Positions 1-5,904 of a stretch of DNA of 11,684 nucleotides are shown here, piece after piece. The translations under genes were made by a program, and so were the position numbers. This stretch comes from Candidatus Atribacter alterifermentans. GTDB taxonomy: Bacteria > Atribacterota > Atribacteria > Atribacterales > Atribacteraceae. How positions within the stretch are numbered: the first letter of the stretch is position 1; the number at the start of each line of letters is the position of its first letter. The notes beneath the pieces are model-generated. The model was not told where the DNA came from. It saw only the letters and a list, made by a program, of their open reading frames with translations, and made no database searches. The stretch lies in contig JAAYUP010000419.1 in NCBI GenBank assembly GCA_012517635.1, forward strand, positions 1 to 11,684, in the 5' to 3' direction.

Positions 1-2
1 GG

Positions 3-539
3 GATAAAGACTTTGGTTTTCTCAAGGAAGTGATGGTGGCACCGGTAAGTAGACTTTCTCTTATGATTGGCCGGAGTTTAGGCGCTATGACTACTGCCTT
101 ACTTCAAGCCCTGGTCACCCTAGGAGTGGCTTTAATATTTGGCGTTAATTTTGGTTTTCAACTTTCCAGTATCGGTGGCTTTTTTATGGCACTGGTATTT
201 ATGGTGTTGACCTTTGCTACTTTTGTAGGGTTTGGCTTGACTTTGGGAGGCGTTTTTGAGGATACTGAAGGGTTTATGGGCTTGGTAAACTTGATTCAAA
301 TGCCAATTTTCTTTCTATCCGGAGCTATGATTCCCATTCGGCAACTGGAAGGGGTACCAGTTCTTTACCAACTCCAGTTTATAAACCCTCTAACTTATGG
401 TGTTGATGGAATACGAGCTTGTTTAACCGGTACTCCCTCTTTTATTCCGCTTTGGCTCGATTTGGTAGTGATATTCTCTTTCGCAGTGGTTATGTTGATT
501 TTAGGTGCCCGCGCTTTTGATCGGATGGAAGTAGGTTGA
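3..539 (+). CDS. ABC-2 type transporter permease, 3' part (5' end outside window)
   Basis: This is the C-terminal portion of an integral-membrane ABC exporter subunit of the ABC-2 (DrrB/NodJ-like) family, which would pair with a separate ATPase to export a drug, polysaccharide or lipid. The frame is open to the window edge and reads DKDFGFLKEVMVAPVSR before the GTG at 30. That resembles the conserved cytoplasmic 'FGxLKExLVAPVSR' segment of the family, so translation begins upstream and the GTG is not the start. About four hydrophobic segments follow. The typical C-terminal block FFLSGAMIPIRQLEG, then INPLTYGVDGIR, is present, and the protein ends with a last membrane helix and a short charged tail (AFDRMEVG). 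The ATPase gene is presumably upstream. The next gene starts 57 bases downstream on the same strand with its own strong ribosome site, so cotranscription is possible. The substrate cannot be told from this part. Confidence 0.9.
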   Translation, partial: DKDFGFLKEVMVAPVSRLSLMIGRSLGAMTTALLQALVTLGVALIFGVNFGFQLSSIGGFFMALVFMVLTFATFVGFGLTLGGVFEDTEGFMGLVNLIQMPIFFLSGAMIPIRQLEGVPVLYQLQFINPLTYGVDGIRACLTGTPSFIPLWLDLVVIFSFAVVMLILGARAFDRMEVG

Positions 540-596
540 TCTTTTGGGGGTGCATTTTTTGCTTCATGGAAAAAATTAACTTAGGAGGTAGATAGT

Positions 597-896
597 ATGA
601 ATCAACTTCCAAGTTTTATGGGAACACTCAAAGAACGTGACCCAGAATTCTTCGATCTGGTAATCAAGGTTATAGATAAAGCCCAGGGAGAGGGAGTGTT
701 AGACCAAAAAACAAAAGTTTTGGTCCAGTTGGCTCTTGATACGGCTTTGGGTCATCCTGAAGGGGTGAAAGCTCTTTCTCAAAGGGCAAGGTCATTGGGC
801 GCTACCGAGGCAGAAATTGTTGAGATTTTACGGTTGACTTTTCTCGTATCCGGTATCCCCGGGTTAGTTACCGCCTCTTCCGCCTTTTCGGCCTAA
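597..896 (+). CDS. Carboxymuconolactone decarboxylase (CMD/AhpD-like) family protein lacking the CxxC motif
   Basis: This 99-residue protein has the length and helical pattern of the small CMD domain. 'VLDQKTKVLVQLALDTALG' matches the first conserved helix and 'RARSLGATEAEIVEILRL' the second. In peroxidase-type (AhpD-like) members the segment between them carries CxxC plus a histidine that do the thiol chemistry. Here it reads GHPEGVKALS (about residues 52-61), with neither cysteine and no cysteine anywhere in the protein, so AhpD-type disulfide reductase activity is unlikely. It may be a structural or ligand-binding homologue. The ATG at 597 has AGGAGG at 583-588, eight bases upstream. It follows the ABC permease on the same strand and could be in its transcript. 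Family assignment is fairly safe; function is unknown. Confidence 0.85.
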   Translation: MNQLPSFMGTLKERDPEFFDLVIKVIDKAQGEGVLDQKTKVLVQLALDTALGHPEGVKALSQRARSLGATEAEIVEILRLTFLVSGIPGLVTASSAFSA

Positions 897-962
897 ACTC
901 TTTCTTTGGACTGTAAGTTTGATAAAAAAAGCAACGGTATTAACCACCTCTTTTATATTTGT

Positions 963-1040
963 TGGTAGCGGGGGGCTAGATTTGAACCGACGACCTCCGG
1001 GTTATGAGCCCGACGAGCTTCCTGGCTGCTCAGCCCCGCG
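963..1040 (-). tRNA. Initiator tRNA-Met (CAT anticodon), with irregular T-arm
   Basis: On the minus strand the sequence folds as a tRNA with anticodon CAT (1004-1006) and an encoded CCA end (963-965). Initiator hallmarks are present: a C1 that cannot pair with position 72 (C·U), and three consecutive G-C pairs closing the anticodon stem (GGG/CCC). D-stem GAGC/GCTC and T-loop TTCAAAT are normal. Three things are odd. It is 78 nt with CCA, one more than the usual 77, because of a C in the run at 970-975. T-stem GTCGG faces CTAGC, leaving a C·A mismatch and G·U pairs. Position 8, nearly always T, is C. It may be a diverged functional gene, a decaying copy, or a homopolymer sequencing error. Confidence 0.88.
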
Positions 1041-1056
1041 TCGCTCACTATTCTAT

Positions 1057-1086
1057 TTTATAGCTTTCGATTTCGCTCACATCCAA
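1057..1086 (-). promoter_or_regulatory. Probable promoter of the initiator tRNA
   Basis: Minus strand: TTGGAT (1081-1086), 18-base spacer, TATAAA (1057-1062), 16 bases before the tRNA 5' end at 1040. Reasonable sigma70-type elements in the right place; seen by eye only. Confidence 0.4.
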
Positions 1087-1113
1087 TATACTAATCCATT
1101 TTTCTTATTTTTC

Positions 1114-1254
1114 TTATTTGTCAAGGACTTGTAACCTTTCGTTTGAATTCTCTGGATAAACCGCAATAAGGGGGGCAAGTCTCAAGTCTTTGGTGTTTTT
1201 TTGAAAAAGGTGATGCCAAAATTTTGAATTTACGGTAATCTGATATTGAGCCAT
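1114..1254 (-). pseudogene. Remnant of an IS256-family (mutator-type) transposase N-terminus
   Basis: From the ATG at 1254 the minus strand reads MAQYQITVNSKFWHHLFQKN and continues TKDLRLAPLI. This resembles the start of IS256-family transposases of thermophilic and anaerobic Firmicutes, which begin close to MAQYQITV and continue with a short helix and 'xxLLExVLNQ'. After about 35 residues the likeness is lost and the frame ends at codon 47, against roughly 400 residues in a whole transposase; no DDE catalytic domain is present. A good ribosome site (GGAGGG, about 10 bases upstream of the ATG) supports this as a true former start. The frame also opens upstream to 1332, but that part is the former 5' untranslated region. 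No terminal inverted repeats were identified. The family call rests on the first 20-30 residues only. Confidence 0.5.
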
Positions 1255-1516
1255 TTTCAAAATCCCTCCGGTTTTGAGTGTTTTATTTGACAACTTCATT
1301 CTAACCAAGGTTTTTGAAAATGGCTCTTTCAATTTACTAATTATATGGACTTAATTTATGTAAACGCACGTGTTAATAGTTTGTTATTAAAATCTTAGTC
1401 GAAATCTATGAAGACTTTTCAAAAAAAATCACTCCCCAAAACGGCTGCGCATGAAAGCGTCTTGGGTGTAGTGATTGAATAACTTAAATCATAGACACCC
1501 ATATACTTATTATGAA

Positions 1517-1563
1517 AAGAGGGAAGTAGTAGGTCTAAAATTCAAGAATCAAGACCTGACCCC
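1517..1563 (+). repeat. Repeat R copy 1 (extended 47-bp form)
   Basis: Core TCAAGAATCAAGACCTGACC followed by CC, preceded by a conserved block like AGAGGGAAGTAGTAGGT. It matches copy 3 (9682-9730) over nearly its whole length, with a few substitutions and a short indel. It ends nine bases before the hicB stop codon. Copy 2 lies on the other side of hicAB in the same orientation. Confidence 0.8.
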
Positions 1564-1571
1564 ACAGGATA

Positions 1572-1790
1572 TTAACTGCTCACCTGGTAAATAATCGGTC
1601 GATAGCGAGGGGGAGGGATAGGTAAATCTTCAGAAAGAGCAGCTTCAATCCAGGCTTTTTTAGCAATTTGAACTTCATGGAGAGCTTCCTCTGGTGTAAG
1701 ACCAAAAGCCGAACATCCTTTTAGGTCAGGAATATCTGCAATGTAGCCCTGATCCTCCTCGCTCCAAAAAATATTCACATGGTAGTCCAT
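1572..1790 (-). CDS. hicB: HicB-family antitoxin (short form)
   Basis: This 72-residue protein has the partial RNase-H-like fold sequence of short HicB antitoxins. It starts YHVNIFWSEEDQGYIADIPD, followed by the conserved 'LKGCSAFGLTPEEALHEVQIAKKAWIEAA' strand-helix block, and ends PIPPPRYRPIIYQ. HicB binds and blocks the HicA mRNA interferase; longer HicB forms also carry a DNA-binding domain, which this short one lacks. Its ATG (1788-1790) overlaps the hicA stop codon by one base (TAATG), so expression is translationally coupled within a hicA-hicB operon. The gene ends a few bases from repeat R1. It looks intact. Confidence 0.92.
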   Translation of the reverse strand: MDYHVNIFWSEEDQGYIADIPDLKGCSAFGLTPEEALHEVQIAKKAWIEAALSEDLPIPPPRYRPIIYQVSS

Positions 1791-2044
1791 TATTCGTTTT
1801 CCCCCAAACGGAGATTATATTTCTCAACAATTTTTAAAAGTTGTTTCACTTGATACGGTTTCGCCATACCACTGACATTTTGAAAGTTTAATAGTTCTTT
1901 TATTTGGTAATGGATAAAAATATGATGACTTCCTTTCACTCTCGATAACTTAAAACCAAAGGCTTCAGCCAAACAAATTACTTCAGTAAAACGTATATTT
2001 TCTGGATTGGAAATGGCTTTTTGCAAAAGTTTTTTGATTTTCAT
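1790..2044 (-). CDS. hicA: HicA-family toxin (mRNA interferase)
   Basis: This 84-residue protein matches HicA toxins, small dsRBD-like ribonucleases that cut mRNA when not neutralised by HicB. Key features are 'NIRFTEVICLAEAFGFKLSRVKGSHHIFIH', containing the GSHH motif with the catalytic histidine, and the C-terminal 'GMAKPYQVKQLLKIVEKYNL' block. The usual 'GKAKPYQVRQ' reads GMAKPYQVKQ. The ATG at 2044 lacks a strong Shine-Dalgarno (AATATTAACC precedes it), so translation may be weak, which is common for toxins. It is first in the operon and overlaps hicB by one base. A likely promoter lies at 2081-2110. No frameshift or missing key residue is seen, so the pair is probably functional. Confidence 0.92.
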   Translation of the reverse strand: MKIKKLLQKAISNPENIRFTEVICLAEAFGFKLSRVKGSHHIFIHYQIKELLNFQNVSGMAKPYQVKQLLKIVEKYNLRLGENE

Positions 2045-2080
2045 GGTTAATATTCATTACTTACATTCTGGTTGCTATTA

Positions 2081-2110
2081 ATTTTACATGAACTATCCGG
2101 GTTACTGCAA
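2081..2110 (-). promoter_or_regulatory. Possible hicAB promoter
   Basis: Minus strand: TTGCAG (2105-2110), 18-base spacer, TAAAAT (2081-2086) with a TG just before the -10 (extended -10 type). It lies 37 bases upstream of the hicA ATG. No clear palindromic operator was seen next to it. Confidence 0.4.
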
Positions 2111-2236
2111 CATGATAACAGTCTATGAAGTAAGATAAAAACATGAAATACAAAAGATGACAGGGTAGAATGCGATAGTTTTCATCTTCATCTGGTGCTC
2201 TCAGGTGGCAAGAATGTTTATCCAATTCCCCAAAAA

Positions 2237-2258
2237 TTCAAGAATCAAGACCTGACCC
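2237..2258 (+). repeat. Repeat R copy 2 (core only)
   Basis: Contains the 20-base core TCAAGAATCAAGACCTGACC unchanged, in the same orientation as copy 1. The upstream extension shared by copies 1 and 3 is absent. It directly adjoins the truncated S41 peptidase gene; the repeat itself supplies the last in-frame codons and the stop of that broken frame. Confidence 0.8.
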
Positions 2259-2597
2259 TAAAATTTGAGGTACTCCACCATCGCGATCCGGTGGGTATCC
2301 GTTGTCGCCACTGGCTTCGGCAGCCACAATCTTCTGCCCGTAATAGGCAGCCATCAGGTCCCAGGGAATTTTCTTCCAGTCACCGAGGGCATAGGTGCGC
2401 GAGAAAAAGTCGTGCACCGCAAAGAATGCCTGACTCCAGCCCAGACCACTGAAATCGCCCTCTTTCGGGAACGAAAACGCATCTAAAGGGATAGCATTAT
2501 CCTGAGCGGGAATCTGCGCCGGCATGCCCGCTCAGAGCGCCAGAGCCAAAACCGCCACTGCAAGGGCCCCTCGCCCGGCATCCTTTTTCAAGCGCAC
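2259..2597 (-). pseudogene. S41-family peptidase, N-terminal fragment with in-frame TGA, cut at repeat R2
   Basis: From a GTG at 2597, with AGGAGG (2606-2611) eight bases upstream, the frame reads a signal-peptide-like start (VRLKKDAGRGALAVAVLALAL) and then meets TGA at 2532-2534 (codon 22). It continues in frame as AGMPAQIPAQDNAIPLDAF. The following stretch, with LGWSQAFFAVHDFFSRTYAL and WKKIPWDLMAAYYGQKIVAAEASGD, matches the N-terminal helical domain of bacterial S41 (tail-specific/C-terminal-processing type) peptidases, which normally run 400 residues or more. Everything downstream, including any PDZ and Ser/Lys catalytic region, is missing because the gene stops at the R repeat. It starts right after the C45-like gene, so the two formed an operon of exported hydrolases. 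GC-rich codon use matches that gene, not the rest of the window. The S41 call comes from sequence memory of the N-terminal domain only. Confidence 0.6.
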
Positions 2598-2602
2598 AGG
2601 AC

Positions 2603-3844
2603 TCACCTCCTGAACAGATCGGTCAGATTCACCTGGGCCCAGTCTGAATAGCCCCATGCCCGGAACAGCACCACGGAATCCGCAGGGACGGCGATCACCT
2701 GGATGACCGTGCCGAAGGTGCCTTCGACAACGGGCCCGCCCTTGTCGATCGTCTTTTCCATCATGGCCTTTACCGATTCAAGCGTGACATGGCCATTCCA
2801 CTCATCGCTGGCAAAGATCGCGTTCAGGGCGGGCTGGCGGTCGTCGCGATAGCCCGCCGGAATCTCGTTGATCCTACCCTTCCACGCAGGCGGTATGGGC
2901 TGGACAAAATTGTTGAGCGCATAGAGTTCGCCGTCTTTCAACTCCACGATGTGAGTGTCGAAGGTCGGTTTTTCCACGGACACCGCCCTTTCGGCATCCG
3001 CGACCTGCACCAGGTACTAAGCGTCGAGCTTGTCCGCCGTCAGCCTCGAAATCACTTCATCGAAGGCCGAACATTCGTTCAGGAGACTGAAGAGTTCGAC
3101 AGGGACGAATGTGCCGTCCGGGTTCTCTGTCGGGTCCGAGCCTGAGCCGTTGTTCACCTCGATGAGAATACCCTTCTCGTTGATACCGGTCTCCACATAA
3201 ACCTGGCCGATGGGCCTGATGTTGGCGAAGGCGAGCGATCCGTCGTCGGGGTTGAAGGTCACGAGCGCGAGGTATTTCAGATAGGGGCGCATCGCAGTCT
3301 GCGTCATGTCCCAGTTGCGCGCGAAATACAGCTTACCGTCGGCGGTCCTCGGGGCGGCCACCGCGATACCGCTGCACGACGGCGCCTTCTTCGACTGTTC
3401 GATGACAAGGTCCGGCAAAATATAGAAGGAAGTCTCAAAAAGGATATGCTCCTCAAGGCTGAGCCCGGAAGTCTCCGACATGCCCCGCAGAAGCTCCTTC
3501 ATCGGATCGGAATACGTATCGAATATCTCCCGCACCTCCTCGAGGTGCTCGGGCCTGAGGCCGCGCGCCTCGAGATCAGCCTTGATCGCTCCGTAGAATT
3601 CCTGAAGCTGCGACGAAAGGAGACCACCGTACTGCCGTCCCATCCCATGCCAGCTGCCCTTGAGCGAGAGCACTGCGTATCCGCCGACAGAACTTCGCCA
3701 TGCCTTGCCTCCCTCAAATGCCCCGGAGGGCACAAGGCCAGCCGACTCGTCCGCCCACGCGGGCGCCGCGGCGAAAATCAATGCACACAGAACGACAAAG
3801 GGCAGAGCAAGGCGCACACGTACGCACGGCCTAGTCTTTTTCAT
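2603..3844 (-). pseudogene. Secreted C45-type (acyltransferase/NTN-hydrolase-like) peptidase with in-frame TAG
   Basis: The start is ATG 3844, preceded by AAAGGAGGAG; it gives a signal peptide (MKKTRPC..., hydrophobic core at about 11-27, likely cleavage AWA/DE at 31/32). The mature part shows HGMGRQYGG (66-74), a helical region, then APSCSGIAVAAPRTADGKLY with the presumed nucleophile C157. Next come FARNWDM and a tail ending in AWGYSDWAQVNLTDLF. This is the pattern of the C45 family, whose proenzymes self-cleave before the cysteine to give an NTN amidohydrolase or acyltransferase. The frame is broken by TAG at 3017-3019 (codon 276 of about 413); the reading continues in the same frame as YLVQVADAERAVSVE, so one base change explains the break. 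Ser (TCG) is a plausible original codon. Codon use is GC-rich. It is most likely a recent pseudogene; a sequencing error or readthrough is possible. Confidence 0.8.
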
Positions 3845-3931
3845 TATTATCTCCTCCTTTGAAGAGAATGCTGCCTGCCTTTCCTCCAAAATGGAATCAG
3901 GCCGCAGAAAACAGTCATCTTCTGAGGAGAT

Positions 3932-3960
3932 AGTATACGTTCAAAATGCCGAGGATGCAA
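3932..3960 (-). promoter_or_regulatory. Promoter of the C45-S41 operon
   Basis: Minus strand: TTGCAT (3955-3960), 17-base spacer, TATACT (3932-3937), a close match to sigma70 consensus. It lies about 90 bases upstream of the C45 ATG at 3844. The promoter survives although both genes behind it carry stops. Confidence 0.55.
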
Positions 3961-4368
3961 GTGACGTTATGCAGCTACTACGACAAACGCACGAACCCGG
4001 CAAGAGCCAAAGGTGTACTTTAGGCTACATGCTACAAGAGCGTGGGAATTGAGAACGATGCAGTCGAAGATGTTATTTGTCCGTGATTATTTGCCAGGAA
4101 AGGGAATGGTACTCTGGCTGGAACAGAAATTGTCCGCCGGGGGAACATCTGAATCTGGACAGAGGCAGCAGACTACTTGTGCTGGTAGTTCTCTATAGTG
4201 TCCGCAATGGCAGTTGCATCACAGCTGGCGAGGAGCCGGATAATTCCTTCATCATAGCCCAGTAGAACATACGCCTGATTTCGCTGACGGTTTTGACCTT
4301 TTCCATGGGCTTCATCATCTTGTACAGGCTCAATACTATTTTTTTAAGGAGCAACATGGGGATAAGGG
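3961..4368. other. Gene-free stretch with possible coding remnant on the minus strand
   Basis: No gene with a recognisable product. On the minus strand, from about 4340 down to a TAG near 4192, one frame reads QAYVLLGYDEGIIRLLASCD and ends IADTIENYQHK. It looks protein-like but has no start and no family I can name. An overlapping frame from an ATG near 4358 (MLLLKKIVLSLYKMM...) is also open, so neither can be preferred. Base composition falls gradually from the GC-rich block towards the AT-rich side. Confidence 0.3.
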
Positions 4369-4388
4369 GTCAAATCGTTAGATTTGAC
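4369..4388. repeat. REP-like palindrome before the first Y1 transposase remnant
   Basis: A perfect 8-bp stem, GTCAAATC / GATTTGAC, with the loop GTTA, preceded by GGG. It sits 31 bases upstream of the transposase ATG at 4420. Related GTCAAA/TTTGAC arms occur at 4641-4660 after the remnant. RAYT transposases act on such palindromes, so this is probably the left end of the element. Confidence 0.6.
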
Positions 4389-4419
4389 AGATTCTGTTTA
4401 GTAAGGCATACAAAAAAAC

Positions 4420-4650
4420 ATGACACGGCCATTGAGAATAGAATACTCGGGAGCATGGTATCACGTCATGAGCCGTGGCAACAGCGGCCAGGGCATCTTT
4501 CTAAGCGACAAGGATCAGAGCTCTTCCCTGGGGGGCTTGAGGGAGAGTAGCGAAATATATGGTGTCTGAGTCACTGCATTTGGGTTGATGGGAAACCGCT
4601 TCCATCTCATTGAGCAAATGGAACAAAGGCTATTAGATTTGTCAAAATGA
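4420..4650 (+). pseudogene. Y1 / RAYT-type (IS200-like) transposase remnant
   Basis: The ATG at 4420 opens MTRPLRIEYSGAWYHVMSRG, close to the standard start of REP-associated tyrosine transposases (MxRPLRIEYPGAWYHVMNRG). The frame continues IFLSDKDQ and LRESSEIYGV to a TGA at 4567-4569. It then goes on in the same frame with VTAFGLMGNRFHLIEQMEQ to a TGA at 4648-4650. The second block corresponds to the 'LMSNHFHLL' segment that holds the metal-binding HUH histidines; here the first histidine is Arg (RFH), so the active site is lost. The catalytic tyrosine region and C-terminus are absent, giving about 76 codons against roughly 150-300. It is flanked by GTCAAAT palindromes on both sides, as expected for such an element. 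It is clearly inactive. Confidence 0.75.
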
Positions 4651-4679
4651 AAGATTTGACCTCCTCAGCATTTGACCCT
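4641..4679. repeat. REP-like palindrome after the first Y1 transposase remnant
   Basis: GTCAAA (4641-4646) and TTTGAC (4655-4660) form a 6-bp stem with an 8-base loop. A further ATTTGACCCT follows to 4679, mirroring the GGGGTCAAAT at the left palindrome (4366-4375). The mirrored pair marks the probable element ends. Confidence 0.5.
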
Positions 4680-4689
4680 GACTAATAAA

Positions 4690-4831
4690 CACCTTAAGGA
4701 AATGGGTCTAACTTCAATTCTGGAAGTGTACAATCTCAAACATCAATTCTGTTGAACCGCCGTATACCAAACGGTACATACAGTGGTGTGGGAGGACGGT
4801 AGATAAATTAATTATCTACCTCTTACCCGAT
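4690..4831 (+). mobile_element. 3' end of a group II intron (maturase tail, domains V and VI)
   Basis: Bases 4756-4787 fold like group II intron domain V: a 10-bp stem (ACCGCCGUAU with AUACAGUGGU, containing one C·A mismatch), a two-base AC bulge at 4776-4777, three more pairs and an AAAC tetraloop. The stem carries a CGC in the place of the catalytic triad. It is followed by a perfect 9-bp hairpin (GGTAGATAA at 4798-4806, TTATCTACC at 4812-4820) in the domain VI place, and TTACCCGAT, a plausible 3' splice end. Just upstream, HLKEMGLTSILEVYNLKHQF ends in a TGA (4753-4755) touching domain V. This fits the last residues of the intron-encoded reverse transcriptase/maturase. The rest of the intron (normally about 2 kb) is missing, so it is a dead fragment abutting the transposase remnant. 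Confidence 0.65.
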
Positions 4832-4890
4832 TATTATAAGGCTGACCTTGTTTCAAATTTGCCACCAGTTGACAAGGAACTAAAAAGGGA

Positions 4891-4949
4891 TTGACAGAAT
4901 GAATATAAATACTTATGATATCGTAAAACGATATCGTATTTCGATATCG
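4891..4949 (+). promoter_or_regulatory. padR promoter with three 13-bp iterons (probable PadR operator)
   Basis: A consensus -35 TTGACA (4891-4896), exact 17-base spacer and TATGAT -10 (4914-4919) lie upstream of the PadR gene. Overlapping and following the -10, GATATCG occurs three times at exactly 13-base intervals (4917, 4930, 4943), separated by TAAAAC and TATTTC. The unit is itself nearly palindromic (CGATATCG), so direct and inverted symmetry coexist. The place suits repression by blocking RNA polymerase, and PadR proteins usually autoregulate, so this is probably its own operator. Confidence 0.75.
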
Positions 4950-4963
4950 CCCAAGGGGTAAAA

Positions 4964-5266
4964 ATGATTAAAGATCTCTTTCTGGGCTTTATAAAAATTC
5001 ACATTCTTTATCACGCTGCTAAAGAGCCAGTCTTTGGTGCGCAATTAATACGGGAACTCGAACGCCATGGATACCATATAAGCCCTGGTACTATTTATCC
5101 AATTTTACATCGGCTTCTTAATGGGGGCTACCTTACTTTAGAAGAGAGAAAGGTAAACGGTAAAATCAGAAAGTATTATCGGGCAACCGCCAAAGGGAAA
5201 AAAGCTTTAAGTGGGGGTAAGGATAAAATTCGGGAGTTAGTAGCAGAAGTTATAGAAGAAAAATAA
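4964..5266 (+). CDS. PadR-family transcriptional regulator
   Basis: This 100-residue winged-helix protein has the PadR pattern. The N-terminal helix is 'LFLGFIKIHILYHAAKEPVFGAQLIRELERHGYHISPGTIYPILHRL', including the near-invariant 'SPGTIYPILHRL' recognition helix. The wing follows (GYLTLEERKVNGKIRKYYRATAKGKKAL), then a short C-terminal dimerisation helix. The length puts it in the short subfamily-2 type. The start is ATG 4964 with AAGGGG 5-10 bases upstream. The promoter carries three iterons, suggesting autoregulation. Thirty-two bases downstream comes a CaCA-type antiporter with its own strong ribosome site and no terminator between, so the transporter is probably the regulated partner. 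The effector is unknown. Confidence 0.93.
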   Translation: MIKDLFLGFIKIHILYHAAKEPVFGAQLIRELERHGYHISPGTIYPILHRLLNGGYLTLEERKVNGKIRKYYRATAKGKKALSGGKDKIRELVAEVIEEK

Positions 5267-5298
5267 ACTATTTATAAGTAGTTAGAGGAGGGTAAATA

Positions 5299-5886
5299 AT
5301 GAATACAATCATATCTATAGCGTTATTTATTGTTGGGCTGGGACTGGTTATTTACTTTGCGGAGAAATTGGTCAAAGGGGTGGTTGGGACATCCTTGGGT
5401 TTTGGCATTTCCGCTTTTCTAGTGAGCGTTATCTTTATTGGCTTCGACCCGGAAAATCTTGTCGTTGGCGCAGTTGGGGCTGCTGAAGGTATAGCTGGGA
5501 TTGCTTTGGGCTCCATTGTTGGAGCTGCTATGGTTGCCATCGCCTTGGCATTTGGGATAACAGCCTTATTTGCTCCGATGAAGTTTGAGCAGGTTCCAAA
5601 ACAGGTTCTCATCGTACCCATTCTGGCTGTATTTCTCCTATATGTATTGGGCTTTAATGGACAACTTACGAGGATTGATGGCGGGCTTTTGCTCCTGGGG
5701 TTTGTTCTATCTGTTGTCTATCTTTTTTGGTTAGGTAGAAGAGGGCTTGATATCAAGCCCACGGGTGAGGTGGCCGAAACTTTGGAGGAGGCAGAAGAAC
5801 TGAACAAATGGAAATCCCTCGGCCTTCTTCTTTTATCGCTTGCTGCTATCATCGTCGGAAGCGAAATGCTCATTTCAGGGCTGTAA
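5299..5886 (+). CDS. Sodium/calcium antiporter (CaCA superfamily), N-terminal half only
   Basis: A 195-residue, strongly hydrophobic protein with about five to six membrane helices. It contains one CaCA alpha-repeat: 'FGISAFLVSVIFIGFDPENLVVGAVGAAEGIAGIALGSIVGAAM'. Here FDPEN stands where typical members have TSLPE, keeping the ion-binding glutamate. A loop with DIKPTGEVAETLEEAEELNKW separates it from a last helix ending IIVGSEMLISGL. Full CaCA exchangers are about 300-330 residues with a second alpha-repeat, which begins about here and is missing. No in-frame or shifted continuation was found downstream. The ribosome site is GAGGAGGG before ATG 5299. It is cotranscribed with padR. It may be a truncated gene, or a half-size exchanger working as a dimer; truncation is more likely given the surroundings. 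Confidence 0.8.
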   Translation: MNTIISIALFIVGLGLVIYFAEKLVKGVVGTSLGFGISAFLVSVIFIGFDPENLVVGAVGAAEGIAGIALGSIVGAAMVAIALAFGITALFAPMKFEQVPKQVLIVPILAVFLLYVLGFNGQLTRIDGGLLLLGFVLSVVYLFWLGRRGLDIKPTGEVAETLEEAEELNKWKSLGLLLLSLAAIIVGSEMLISGL

Positions 5887-5904
5887 AGTAAAAAGGTTGA
5901 AACC

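Noticed and set aside
1433..1482. Possible structured RNA around CACTCCCCAA...TTGGGTGTAGTG
   Set aside because: The pairing needs bulges, no riboswitch motif or downstream gene in the right direction is present.
2238..3019. Use of TAG or TGA as sense codons (alternative code, pyrrolysine or selenocysteine)
   Set aside because: Other genes in the window end normally at TGA and TAA, two different stops are involved, and no insertion element was recognised; decay is simpler.
2789..4052. Long plus-strand open frames opposite the C45 gene
   Set aside because: They are antisense shadows of a GC-rich coding region and have no ribosome site or family.
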